From positions 69,034 through 133,033 of the forward strand of contig MU001706.1 of the NCBI GenBank assembly GCA_010093515.1: 64,000 bases of DNA, given 5' to 3'. Made by a program: the position numbers and the translations under genes. This DNA is from Lineolata rhizophorae. Lineage: Eukaryota > Ascomycota > Dothideomycetes > Lineolatales > Lineolataceae. The notes under the pieces are model-generated. The model was not told where the DNA came from, searched no databases, and worked only from the letters and a program-made list of their open reading frames with translations. Shown here piece by piece: positions 35,801 to 47,528 of this stretch (position 1 is the stretch's first letter; each line of letters begins with the position of its first letter).

Positions 35801-36951
35801 AGACCTGGCAGAAGAAGCTAGCTCCGGGAGAGCCTGACCCTGCTTCGAACGTGAAGGCGGTCATCTTGCACTCAAACCAGCTTACGAACTGGGTCGCGCA
35901 AATGATCCTCACGCAGAATGATGCTAAGCGCAGGGTGGCTGTCATCAAGCATTTCGTATCTGTTGCAGATGTAAGTTCTCTTGCCTGCGTTGATCTTGCT
36001 TCGCTTACGTGCAGCGCGGGGTGGCGCACGGGCCGGGCGGGAGATCATCAGGGGTAGAAAGGCCAAGGGTGCGATCGGAAATATTCTTGCTAACGACATA
36101 ATCTTTCTCAGAAATGCCGAAACCTGAACAATTTCTCGACATTGACCTCGATCATCTCCGCTTTTGGCACCGCACCAATTCATAGACTCAACCGGACCTG
36201 GAACCTAGTCAACGCTCGGACAATGTCCACTCTAGAGAGCATGCGCAAACTTATGGGGAGCACCAAGAACTTCGCCGAGTACCGGGATACTTTGCACAAG
36301 GCGAACCCTCCCTGCATCCCGTTCTTCGGTAGGTTGCAGTCATTTTAACACCCTTGCCTTAACGTCCTAGCGCCCTTATTTAGTTTTACGTAACGGCCGA
36401 TTTGGTAAAATGAAGGCTAATGGTGTTACCCGATCAAGGCGTCTACCTAACGGACCTCACCTTCATCGAGGACGGCATCCCGTCGACGATCAAGAAGTCC
36501 AACCTGATCAACTTCGCCAAGCGCGCGAAGACGGCCGAAGTCATCAGGGACATCCAGCAGTACCAGAACGTGCCGTACCCCCTGCACGCGGTGGGCGAGC
36601 TTCAAGACTACATCCTGACGAACATGCAATCGGCAGCCGACGTGCACGAGATGTACGAAATGAGCTTGGCCGTGGAACCGCGCGAGCGAGAGGACGAGAA
36701 GATTGCTAGGTAGGCCACACAATTCGCTTCCCCGAAGGAGAGAGACTGCCATTCCAAAACGCACTGCTTGACTCCATCGCCGAGGTAGCATGCTGTGGAG
36801 TTTACGCAAAATTATGTTCTCATTTTGGCTTTGGTACCCAAGTGGTCTGGGCCCCGCTTTAAGCCATCTTTTGATATTTATGAGTGATGCTGACTGAACG
36901 TTCTCCTCTCGGCCCAATTTTAGGCTGCTATCCGAATCTGGTTTCTTGTAA
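32842..36951 (+). CDS. CDC25: Ras guanine-nucleotide exchange factor, CDC25 type
   Basis: Five exons (32842-33570, 33628-35970, 36112-36328, 36439-36709, 36924-36951) give 1195 residues. Domains in order: SH3 at ~14-70 (ALYDY-type start VRAMYDYRADDQ, and WWDGVLRNTRGWFPSNY); an acidic linker; a WW-like segment at ~151-178 with W153 but no second Trp; a helical middle region; RasGEF_N from ~775 (GGTLTGLVEQLTRHDKLD, FLLTYRSFTT); and the catalytic RasGEF domain from ~945 to near the end (EFARQLTVIESRLYGKI, LTDLTFIEDGIPS). CDC25-type proteins load Ras with GTP at the membrane and so drive adenylate cyclase/PKA and MAPK signalling in growth and nutrient sensing. The last exon is only 28 nt and restores the expected end RLLSESGFL; without it the protein would stop at a TAG inside the intron. 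The first ATG in frame follows a long C/T-rich leader. Confidence 0.93.
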
Positions 36952-39900
36952 TGATACCCTCCGGCGAAACCCGTTGCCTACCATGGCTCTCCTTTCTGCT
37001 AAAGCATACACAGACCTTCCCGTAGGGGGGTGACTAGTTACTTTTGACGCGTGTAGCACACATGAGCACCTCTTTGGACGACACATGACAGTTGGAGATA
37101 CCTTTCATGCCTTTTTGCCTTTATTATTTGCTTCCGTACGAACGTCGAGCTGTCTATTGCCTGGCCCTTTATGACGTGTTTGTGCCTTTCAAGATGCCCG
37201 GAACACGGCTGGTTGACATGTTTGCACTTTGGTTCTGCTTCACTTTCATAAGAGCACCTGTCTGCGTTTCGAGTTCGTGACCCTGGCCTCCTGGCTGGGT
37301 AGGCTGACATGAATTGGTCATGTAGCACCCTGCTCCTTTCTTGAGAGCAATCCGATTGCTACTTTTTGGCGTTATTGTTGATTGATGCCTGACTTCTTGA
37401 GCTTGTGCTCGGCTGGGCTCAATAAGTGTCTTTGGATGATCTTTTTTTTTTTGGCGTTTTTACTTTGAAGTAACTTGCATACCGGGGCACTTTCGAGCTG
37501 TTCTCTTCCTCTTCGACGGATGGAGCTTTTCTCCCTGCTCTGATTTTGGTTTTGCTTCGATTCGAGTGGTTTATCGGGCATGATTCAGCCGTCGGTGCGA
37601 TTGTTTTTTTTTTCCTTTTCTTTTAACGTGGTTCTATTATCTTCCAGATGGTGGAGTTGTACTTTCTGTTCAATTTCCTGGTGCGATCTCGGCTTTTACA
37701 GCTTTCGTGTCACCGAGTTCTTCACCTTTTCTTCTTCGGAGCTCGAGCAATTCCACAGCATGCGTGGGAGACCTTCATGTTGCGGTTGCATTCTTGTGTC
37801 TAGTCAAACAAACTGAGTTGGTTTGCTCCAATGAGCAAGAGGAAAGAGTTTTGCTCGGGATGCTTTTCCACGTGCTCGCCTGCCTACTATACCAACGCAC
37901 TATAGAATTCGGGCCTTTGTCGGCCAGCCCCCGTACGCCCGCTCTCTGGGCATAGCGGGGTGCGCTACCGTCCAATGCAGCAGAGCAAGCATGTGTGGCA
38001 AGCGGGTCTCGTGTCGTCAATATCTGCACGGTCGGCCTTGGCGGTACTATCCAAAGCTGCACGACAGAGCCGATCTCCAAATTTTTTCTAACCCTCGCGA
38101 GGGCGCCGAGGACCGGAATAACGACGAGACTCCCACCTGTTAAGACGGGAGAGGCGAGGGAGTGGGCCCGACGGCGAGCCCCGGGGCCAAGGGGTGGAAC
38201 CGCCGGAACCTTGAACGTCCCGCAGCACAAGAAGAAGATAGATGAACGATGATGCAGCGGGGTCCGTGTGCCTGTCCCCCTCTCTCCCCCCCCCCACCCC
38301 TCCTACCCGGGGCGTTGCCAACGTACTACCTTTGGCATCTAACCCCCGAACTTGGTGCAGAAACGAGACGGGCTCTGGCTGGTTAAAAATGGAAGGGAGG
38401 GACATGGGGAGAAAGGGGGGAGAGGAAAAAAAAAGTGGGGCGTATATGGCGCGGGCTGCGCGCGGGTACGTATATACGCCGGCGGGCTATTATCACACGC
38501 AGGTGCATTCTGTACTCAGCTGCGCGCTGTCAGTCATGCTTTCCGTTTTCTGATGAGTAGAATCGCAATAACGAGTGCGCGGAGGGCTACCATACGAGAC
38601 TCGCCCGGCCGGCACGGGATGGCGGGCGGGTGATTAGGACGAGGTGGGATTGGTTGGCTTCGCGAAGAAGGGGGGCGAGGTCGTTGGCTCGCTCTCGCTT
38701 CGCGCGCCGAATAGAGCGGCGTTTTCGCCCGCCGCGGGACGGCAGAGGTACGTACATATGATGGCTGGGGGAGTTGCGGGAGGTATTTAATGGTGAGTTG
38801 GACGGCGTGGGCATATCTTTTCGCGCGCGCGCGCGCGCGCGCGCGGCGTACACGCGCGCAGACACACCCCGGCCAAAGGCAATGTCGTTTTAATCTACGG
38901 GATGCAACGCCCGGACCGGGTTGGGAGGTTTGTCGAGTGAGGGGTCTTTGTTAACGTGAAGGATAGATGGATAGATAGGGACGAGGGGATGGGATGGGAG
39001 GCAGGAGTGCGAAAGGGAGCGAGAGGATGGAGGTTGTGCCTGGCGATCTGTCCGGAGAACGAGACGGACGGGGTCGTTGGCTTGGCTGCTCTCCTGGCCG
39101 AGCGATGAGGCTTGAGTGCTTGAGGGCTGGACGGTGAGGGATAGATGTTGGCGGCCAACCACGCAACCAGCGCTCGGGCGGGTCGCTGGTGCTGGCGCTG
39201 GCGCTGCTCCTGCAAGGGCGCCGACCGGGATTGGCCGCGCGACGCCGTGCGACGTGCATGGAGCGAGGGAACGCCGCCGTTGAGGACGACAAGCGACGAC
39301 AGACCTCCAGGGTGGTGTTTTCGTTTCCGTTGTCGGGTAGTCACGCACGTTGTCGGCGACCATCATATTACAGCTCTCCTGCATACGACCGGATACACAC
39401 TACGCACGCCCTCCCTCCCTCTCTCTTCTTGTACTCGCTCTCTATCATATTTGCCTGTCTGCAGCCTTATCGCGGATTCGCGAGCGGGCGGCGACGGGTG
39501 TGGCGCCCTGCAGATGGACGAGATAGGAGGGCAAAATATGTCGAGTGATGTCGTCTAAGTACCCAGCTATCTCGGGCAGGCCGCTGCAGTTCATTCTTTT
39601 CTTCCTATCAGCCGTGTCGGTCCACCGGTTCCATTTCTTGCTGCTTGCTGCTTGCTGCTGCTGCTGTCGTTCGTTCCTCGCTCCATCCTTCCCTCGCCAT
39701 TCCGACGGCTGCGTCCACTCGTTCAAGGTTTTGCTTTGCAGTTTTGATTTGCTCCGTTGATTGCTTGCCCAGTTGCTGTTGTCGAGTTGTTCTCCCCTTC
39801 GCTCGGGCCCTTCCCTCCAGTTTCATCAAAGCCAAAAGTTGGCATGTGCTTGCTCCCGGCCGGGCTGGCATTGAACCCGGTTCGCGAGCGGGCCTCTACT

Positions 39901-41206
39901 TTAATTCACTCGCCGCGTTTCCGGGATCAGGAAAAGGAGGAACCGGAGACGGGTTCGGCCAGCGCTCTTCGTCGCCGTCTTCCGCCGGGGAGGTGCTAGG
40001 TAGGCAGTCGGCCTGCGGGAGCAGCAGGTCAACCGCCGACCAACTCCAGTCTCCCGTTTCCCGGGCTGGGCCAAGTTCTGGACGTTATCTTGAGCCCCCG
40101 TCTCGTCGCTCCCTCTTGGCTCCAGTCGCCAATCTGCTTCCCTCGCGCTCGCTTCCTTGCCCCCTGCCCAGCGGCGGGTGCACATCGTCATCGTCGTCCC
40201 GGGTGTTTCCTGCGGTGTCCGCCGGCGCCCGTCCAGTCGCTCGTTCGTCCGCCTCGTCCGCTGCTCCCGTCCTGCTTCGTCGCCGCGCCTCGGCCGTCGG
40301 CGCCAAGTCGTGAGCCCCTACCAGACCGGGGCGAGGAAGTCACGAGCGGCTGCTGCCGCTACCCTCTCGTCCTCGCACCCGCCGCTTTAGACCGCCCGCC
40401 TCTTGTCCCGGGCGCGGCAGGCGCTTCCCTCGTATCGAAGTTGCCGGGCAAGTTTCCCAGTCGAACCATCTCGCCGCCCAGGGGGGTGGGTTTGAGCCTG
40501 CGTGCCTGCCCGGGGCCTCGGCGGGATACCGAACGGGGTGCTCTACGCTGCACCCCCCCAGAGTCACGCCTGCTGCTTTTTTGCTATTTCCCAAATCTCC
40601 TTCCTGGTTGCCCTTGCCATTCTACTCCCGGCTCCCTCCGGGCGGAGGCAGGCGAGGCAAAAAGGAAGAAAGTCGTTCGCTCCTCCCGCGTTGCTCTTTC
40701 CGGTTCTCCAACTGCTCGCTTTGTCCTCCCCCTCGGGCATCGCGTCGCACAAGTGTTTCTTTTCTTCCGACCTCCGCTTCCCACCACGCTGTCCATCTTC
40801 ACTCTTCAACGGGAGTCCATGCGCATGTCCTGCAGCCGCCAGGTGGAAGCATAACAACTTGGCCCGGGCGCCTCCGTTTCAGTCAGTGCCTTGGGAGCCA
40901 TTCCGCTCGTTGCCCTTCGCCGACCGCTTCCCGCCCTTTCGGGAGCCCCAAATACCTAGACCAGAAGCAACTTGTTCCGGATTCCTTACCTGCTGGTCCG
41001 GTCTGAATCATAATCGTGGGCTTGTGCCCCTCTTTCTCTTCCTCTTCACTTCACTTCTTTCGCTTTCGCTCTATAACCTCACGTTCGTTTCCCTTACACT
41101 TCGCGTGCCGCTCATGGCGGTTCTTTCGGCCTCACCTGCGCGCCTTTGTCGGGCCGCTTCTGCCGTAGCGAGCATACCTTGCGGCCCGGCGCTAGAGCGG
41201 ACGCCG
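36952..41206. other. Spacer and probable long leader before the GH16 gene
   Basis: About 4.25 kb without a supported gene. 37-38 kb is T-rich and looks like 3' flank of the exchange factor. A (CG)n tract lies at 38822-38845. From ~39.6 kb to the GH16 start the plus strand is C/T-rich and open over long distances in several frames, which I read as promoter and leader and not as protein, because the translations are Pro/Ser/Arg-rich without domains. Confidence 0.5.
38822..38845. repeat. (CG)n dinucleotide tract
   Basis: About twelve CG units, followed after a short gap by further CG/CA alternation to ~38862. Confidence 0.9.
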
Positions 41207-42666
41207 ATGGCGTCATCATCGCGAGCGTCTTTCCTGCTGGTGCTACTGGTGTCGGCACTGTGTATAAGTCAAGGTAGGTTGCACCTACCCGAGTCTACAT
41301 CATCCTCTCTATGAGAAAATCCACCCGCCTACGCCTCAATTGCGTTCTACTAGGGCATTATCAGTACATAAACTAACATGCGGCGCCACTCGCGCGCGCC
41401 TGCCGCCTCAGCCCGCGCCGACTGTGAATGCGGCTACTCGGTCAACTCAACCACGGACGCGCGCCACGCCGTCTTCACCAACCTCCACGAGACCGACTTC
41501 CTGCACATCAGCGACCTCGAGGACGACATCGGTTGGCAGCGTCAAGAGTACAACGTGACGCAGGAGGAGTCGCGAGGCCCGTTCGGCAAGGCGGCGCGCG
41601 TGGATAACGTCCTCGCCAACCCGCTGCTAAACGAGTGGGACTGGGCGGGCGATAGCGTCGGAGGCGGCGATGCTGGGCTGCAGCTGTGGGTCAGGGAGCG
41701 GACGACGGACGGCATGATTGAGATGGGCGAGATTGTGGCGGAGCCGACTGATGTGCGGTTCGGGAGTTTCAGGGTGGGGATGAAGGTCACGGGGGTGCCG
41801 GGGACGTGCGGGGCGTTCTTTTGGGTGAGCTTGCTTTTCTCGTTTTACGTCTGTTGTGGTAGTGAGTTGCGGATGGTTGGGGCTGCCATGGGCGGTGGTC
41901 GTTAAACGCTTTGTACCTCTGTACCTCCCGCCTATCGCGAGCCGAACCCCTGCTAATTATGTGGGCCTTCCCTGCGCCACAACTAAAACAGTTCCGCAAT
42001 GACTCGCAAGAAATCGACATGGAGTTCCTGTCGCGACAGCTCAACGAGTCGTCGTCGCCCGTCAACCTCGTCCTGCAATCGCCGGACTCGGTCGCCGCGG
42101 GCTACGACGCCTCCGACACGCCCACCTTTAGCCTGTACCCACTCGACTTCCGCCCGGACGAACTCTTCCACGAATATCGCTTTGACTGGCTCGACGGCAT
42201 CGTCTCCTTCTACGCCGACGGCGTCTGGCTACAGGACATGACGGTGGCGACGCCCGACAGCCCCGGCTACCTGGTGCTGAACCACTGGAGCAACGGGGAC
42301 CCGGGTTGGAGCGGCGGGCCGCCCGAGCGCGACGCGCTGCTCACGGTCAGCTACGTCAAATACTACTTCAACACGACGGGCGATGAGGGCGACCAGGGCG
42401 ACGGGTGCGGCGGCGACGCCGACGAGGTGGCGGAGAAGGTGTGTCGGATCCCGGACCAGACGGTCGCGCCGGACCCGAGCGGCCCGGACGGGAACGAGAC
42501 GGCTAGGACTTACTTCTTCAGCATGAGGGAGGATATGACGCCGGGCCAGAAGCACTACGGGGGGAACCCGAAGACGGCAGAGGCGGTGGGGTTGTGGGCG
42601 CCGTCTGTGGGCGGGTGGATTATGGTGGCTTGGGTGACGGTTGTGGGGTTGGCCTCTTGTTGGTGA
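41207..42666 (+). CDS. Secreted GH16 glycoside hydrolase, probably GPI-anchored
   Basis: Three exons (41207-41273, 41412-41824, 41992-42666) give 384 residues. The first ~23 residues (SFLLVLLVSALCISQA core) are a signal peptide that ends near ADCECGYSV. The body is a GH16 jelly-roll with the catalytic signature EIDMEF at 167-172: E167 is the expected nucleophile, D169 the helper and E171 the acid/base, placed right after GAFFWFRNDSQ. Further landmarks are YRFDWLDGIVSFYADGVW and LNHWSNGDPGWSGGPP. The C-terminus ends in a hydrophobic segment (GGWIMVAWVTVVGLASCW), as in GPI proteins. Fungal GH16 enzymes cut or rearrange beta-1,3(4)-glucans in the wall; which activity applies cannot be told. An in-frame ATG at 41114 would add 31 residues before the signal peptide; I prefer 41207 because the hydrophobic core then starts near residue 8. 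Confidence 0.88.
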
Positions 42667-45600
42667 GATGGGACTTCAAAGATGTGGAACCTAGAGTTCA
42701 GCAGGTCGAAAAGGATGGCCTGGTGCGTGTGCGTTTACTGTGTGTTTCTGGCTTTTGGGTGTTTCTGTCCCATTTACCGTTGCATGTGTTATCCGGTGTT
42801 TGTGATTGAACAGCGGGTCTTCCGCAGTATTGAGGTCTAGCTAGTTTGACCGTTTCCGGGTTTGACTTGCTTTGGTTGGGCTTTGCTTGCTGGTACAATA
42901 CTTCTTCCTGTTCTTCTCACCTTTCTTCTTCGAAACCGGTTGTTATTATTCTGTTTGTTTCTGAGGTCCGCCCATCGGGACACACACTCTCGGTCTATTT
43001 CTAAGTCCTCCACTTTCTTTTCCCTGCGGATTTCTTCGGTCTCTTGTTGTGACGGCCGTATACCTGCCCTTGATACCACGGGCGCGCCCGGGTGCTCTAT
43101 GTAAGCCGAAGCTGATTTAGAAGTTCTGTCTCTTGTTCTTCTTCATGTTACCTTGTTGCGCTTCATCTTGTTTTCCCTTCCTTTGTGGTCCTGATGCTGC
43201 TCTTTCTATCCTTTACGGCAAAACAGACGTGCGCGCACTTGAGTGAAACGAAAAGCGAAGTGCGGTAGTTTAATAGTAATGTATCTAGTCTAGTTGGCTG
43301 GCTCCTCAAGAGGTTGTCGTTGGAGGTATTTCGGCTACGGCCGTGCCAGACGTAGGTACGTCACTTGGCCACGGGAGCATTAAGGGGCGGGCCGAGACGC
43401 GGTGGGCTGGATTAAGTGGCGACGCAGACAGACAGACAGACAGGCAATTGAAACTGCGGAACACTAGTCTTTAGCTCTTCTTGGATTTTTTTTTTTTTTT
43501 TTTTGCTATTGCCAAGGCATTCGTGGAGTCAAGTCAACGCTCTGCTATCTAGCCATTGTGCCTTCTTTGTTGATCTTTGTTGATGTTCTTGGACTAGCAG
43601 GATGGAGTCGGCTTGCGCAATTCGTTGTAGTTTGTTGGACGAACGGATGAGTCCGGGATTGGCTGGGCGAGGTAGCTAGGCGTTGAGATCTGCGGTCTAC
43701 AACTCCAACTTCCTGCGCCTGCGTTATTTCGCAGCTTCGGCGCACTACTGGGCGCCACGCCTTAGCGATCACCTAACCCACCCAGATGCTTTCCACAGGC
43801 CCGCAGTGCGTCTCGGCGCTCTTCTTGTCAGACAAAAAAAGAAGACACGCAAAGTGCCCAGACGGAGCATCCACACTGGTCGCGATCCAGCAAGGGCGGG
43901 AAACAAAAGGCTGGGGCGCGGAACGAAGACGTCACACGACCGGTCGGATCCGTACGCACCTGCGCCCGGCCCAACCACGGCGCGCACGGTAGGTTGCATG
44001 GTACTGTACATACGTGGTACGGTCGACCGCCCGGACGGGAGGCCAGGGGTGCCCCTACAGCTTGGCGGCGCCATGGAACGGCTGTGCGCCTTACGTAGTA
44101 GTGCCTTCTGTACGGAGCAGAGCCGCCCGGATCGGCAGGAATGGCGGGGCGCGCCAAGATTCGTTGCAGGTGTGCGGTCTAGTCCCGTTCTGCGGCGTGG
44201 GAGAGCTGGTGGTTGGGGACGTTTAGGGAGGAGCGGGCTTTGCGGGGCTGCTGGGTATTGGCGCCGCTGTTCTGGGCGTAGGTCGGGTGCGCCGAGGAGA
44301 GAGTAGGTGGATTAAACATTCGAGTGCGGAGTAGGTCAAGCCATATTCGGGGCTTCAGTGCGGTTTGGCGGATAGCGTGCGTTAGCCTCCAGTGTTCTTT
44401 GCCACACGGTGGACAATACGTGGTGATTGAGACATCATATTTCTTCTTTCACTCCTTTTTCTCTCTCTAGTTTCCTGCTGTTTAGTATCTTTGCGGCTCA
44501 CTGCAGAGCATTCAAGAACGAATTTGAAGCGTGGGACTGCTCAGCACGTGATATGCCGCAGGATAGATATCCACGACATATCATTCCCCACGCACCCTAA
44601 TCATTCCCTCCACATTAGTGGAACGGAAGGAAACCATTTAGGGTCTCGATCTCATTTTTATAAACCCCGAAGTCTCTCTTCCTCCTATTTACAACCGCCT
44701 TCTACTCATTTAGTCTTCTAATCTGCATAACAATTAAGCACCAAAGTATATTTTGCTGACTTACCACTTCATATGCCCCTCACTTTGGTTCTCCGCAACT
44801 AGCGATGTCTACCAAAAAGCATGTTAGATGGCCGTTAAGGGCTACTGCGCCAGCTCTAGGCTGCAGAACGGCCGTCACTAACTCACTGCAGCTTCTACAA
44901 AGGCAAGTGGCTACAGTGGTGCAAGGGTGGTTTCGAATTGTGGTGTTCGGATTTCTCTCCATCTACATCTCTAATTCTTTCTCCCTACTATAACAGTTCT
45001 ACTCTTGCCCTCATGACCCGCATGCGATGGTACAGAGTTGCTTAGGTGCTAACTAACCGTACCAAACCTGTATAGAGTCTGTAAGGAGATCGGTACGGAT
45101 AAATATCTCGTATTGGTTCCAAAATAGTGCCGTTATAAGTCCATGGAGTACACTCGATGAGATATACCTGTACCTCAAGGTTATATCTGTGGTGTTCTGG
45201 CCCGGCGAAAACTGTCTCTACGTAGTATATGGAAAGAAAGGTCTTTTAGGCATCTGAGAGCTGGGCATGGCGCGTGCTGTCTCCGTGGGAGCGACATTTC
45301 GATACACCTATTCTGTTATGCATCGTGTACTTCTCCATGCATTATTCCCCTGGGCCTATGCCCCTAGGTGTCTCTCACTAGGGCGTTGCGCCCTTCCCCA
45401 CGCGTCATGCTTCTATGTGGCGCGCTCTCCCGTGTGTATCCTGCTCTTCCCTACGGGTCGCATCCTCCGCGAGTTGTACTATTCCCTATCTATTGCGCCC
45501 CCGCAGTGGCCTGTCACAAGCGTCCACATTCAAGTAACCCTACAATAAGGTCGTTAACTTCGTGAACAGATTTTTCGTAAGTTTTCATGTATAAGATAAA

Positions 45601-46109
45601 AAGGATCACGTAGCAAAGTATATCGGCAAAATCCTATTCATTGCAAATAATAACATTATTATTTGCTCATACTCCCTAGAATGCCGTATTTATAGGGTAC
45701 TTGGGTAAACATATGGTACAGGGAAGCCCCTGCTCCGGGAAGGAAACCTTGCTGCTGTGCTTCTAACTTTGTTTCTATTGATCCTACTGACCCACGCAGC
45801 CTTTAAGAACCGTGCCATGCGCAGTCCAGTATGTCCATCCTGTCTATTCACGTACCTTACCAATCTACGCATCTCCTAACCACTAGTCTAGATATTCAGT
45901 CTAATTTTGTCTTATTTTAGACCCGTGCCAAGCCCAATAAGTATCTAGCTGATTACCTACAGGAAAGGCTCTCAGCTAGGTAGTCAGCTACCGCCAGGGG
46001 GCCCAACTCTAGCAGTTTGAGGTACATAGAACATATAGCCGGGTTCAAAAGTTGTTACTCTGCAGAGATGTTGGGTTTTAGCGTAAAATTGTTTGTCACA
46101 AGATTTTTG
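42667..46109. other. Spacer downstream of GH16
   Basis: No gene is supported. The 3' flank of GH16 is T-rich. A (GACA)n patch lies near 43425-43442 and an 18- to 20-base T-run at ~43487-43504. From ~44.4 kb onward the sequence becomes AT-richer and includes a short patch at ~45325-45475 made of the same kind of degenerate units as the minisatellite at 46.1-46.8 kb. Confidence 0.45.
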
Positions 46110-46815
46110 ACTTAGAACTGTACGCATCGTCCCGGTGTGCATCGTGCTCGTATCTACGTATCGTGTTCTTCCCTATATACCTTGCTCCATTGCGTCGTTT
46201 TCTCCCTTCGAACCTTGCCCTTTCCCCCAGATCGTGCCCTTCTCTACGCACTGTGCCCTTACGCACTGTGTCTCCACTCACCCTGCTCCTACAGATCGTG
46301 TCCCTACGAGGCGTGCTCTTCCATACGCGTGGTGCTCTTCTCTACACGTTGTGCTATTCCCCGCGCATCACGCCCATACGCATCATCGCGCCTGCAATCA
46401 TCATAGCCCCACTCAAGCACCTTGCCCTTCCATACAAATCTTGTTCCTCCGAATTGTGCCCTCCCAGGCACATCCTGCACTAACCCTTAAATTATGCCTT
46501 TCTATACTGATTGTGCCCCTACGCACCGCACTCCTAGGGATTGTACCCCTACGGATTGTGCCCCTATTCACTATACCCCCTTGGCGTCGTGCCCAGCGGC
46601 GTTGTTCCCCTCGGCGTTGTTTGCATCCAGCATCATTCCCCTCGGCGTCGTTGCCACGGCGTCATGCTATTCCCCGCCCGCCGTGCGCATACGCATAATC
46701 GCGCCTATAACCGCCGTGCCACACCTACGAACTTTGCGCTTCCCTCACCTTGCTCCTTCGCCCCGTGCCCTCCACAACTCATCCTGCCCTTGCACTCGAG
46801 CCCCTACGCATCGAG
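46110..46815. repeat. Degenerate minisatellite, unit about 15-21 bp
   Basis: About 700 bp are built from variants of one short word: CTACGCAT followed by TGTGCCC or CGTGCTCTTCC, for example near 46226-46270, 46309-46350 and 46515-46570. A second sub-type, CGGCGTCGTTGCC or CGGCGTTGTTCCC, appears at ~46585-46665. The unit length and sequence drift along the array. Because stop codons are rare in the unit, all three plus frames stay open for long runs; these are not convincing proteins. Confidence 0.7.
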
Positions 46816-47130
46816 CCCCCCTGATACTGCATACCCTCTTGGTACACGAGCTTCCCCCGTACGTTCTTCCAGGCTCTTTGCGAAAGTCGAGCGAAGCGAG
46901 ACCCAGCAAGGCCGGCAAGCAAGCATAGCTTGAAGTCGATTTGGAAGGACCGATCAGCCACGGAAGCTGCTTGCCACCTGGCTTAACGTTTGTGCGCGAT
47001 ATCATTCGCTTCTTTGGTAACCATCCCCGTCCTTCCACACCCACTTCAACACAAGCGAGTTCAAAATTCGTTCCCAAAGTTCTCTTTCCAACCCTAGAAA
47101 CCCCTTCCAAGGCACCCACTTAACGTCGTA

Positions 47131-47395
47131 GCTTTCTTAGCGGGTACACGGCCTTGACCTGGACGGCTCTCCAGCATTAGTGCGTCCGGTCCCAAACAGT
47201 CTGTGTGCATAAGCATACCAGAGCGGAACTCGCACCGGCCAGCTTCCTTAACGGGTGTGCGGCCTGGACTTGAAGCTTCCGGCATACGTGATCCTACGTC
47301 TTGACAAAGTGTGGGCGTAAATACCCTAGAGCAATCACCGGGCCAGTCAGCTTCCTTAGCAGGTGCACCATCTGGATCAGTCGGCTTCTCCGCCT
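47131..47395. repeat. Tandem repeat of about 110 bp, two and a half copies
   Basis: Copies begin at 47131, 47242 and 47350, each opening with GCTTTCTTAGCGGGT-like words (GCTTCCTTAACGGGT, GCTTCCTTAGCAGGT), so the period is 108-111 bp; the third copy is partial. A weaker match near 47008 may be a fourth. On the minus strand one frame is open across the copies and repeats the motif [AV]KEA or AKKA with a period of ~36 residues. It lies between the minisatellite and the small C2H2 gene. Confidence 0.65.
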
Positions 47396-47528
47396 TCTTT
47401 CCGTTGGATCGAAATCGTATACAATCACTGTTGTTACTCGTAAGCACCCACTTTCTTGATCATGTCGGCAAGATGCTTGGTGCTAAATGATTTAGCATAC
47501 GGACCTTCCCTCTCGGAGAGACTAAAGG

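Noticed and set aside
40502-41314. 270-codon frame that runs into the GH16 signal peptide
   Set aside because: Taken as leader: no domain, and it would bury the signal peptide inside the protein. Kept only as a question about the start.
46135-46933. Long plus-strand frames of up to 187 codons
   Set aside because: All three frames are open because the minisatellite unit lacks stops; no start context, splice sites or domain.
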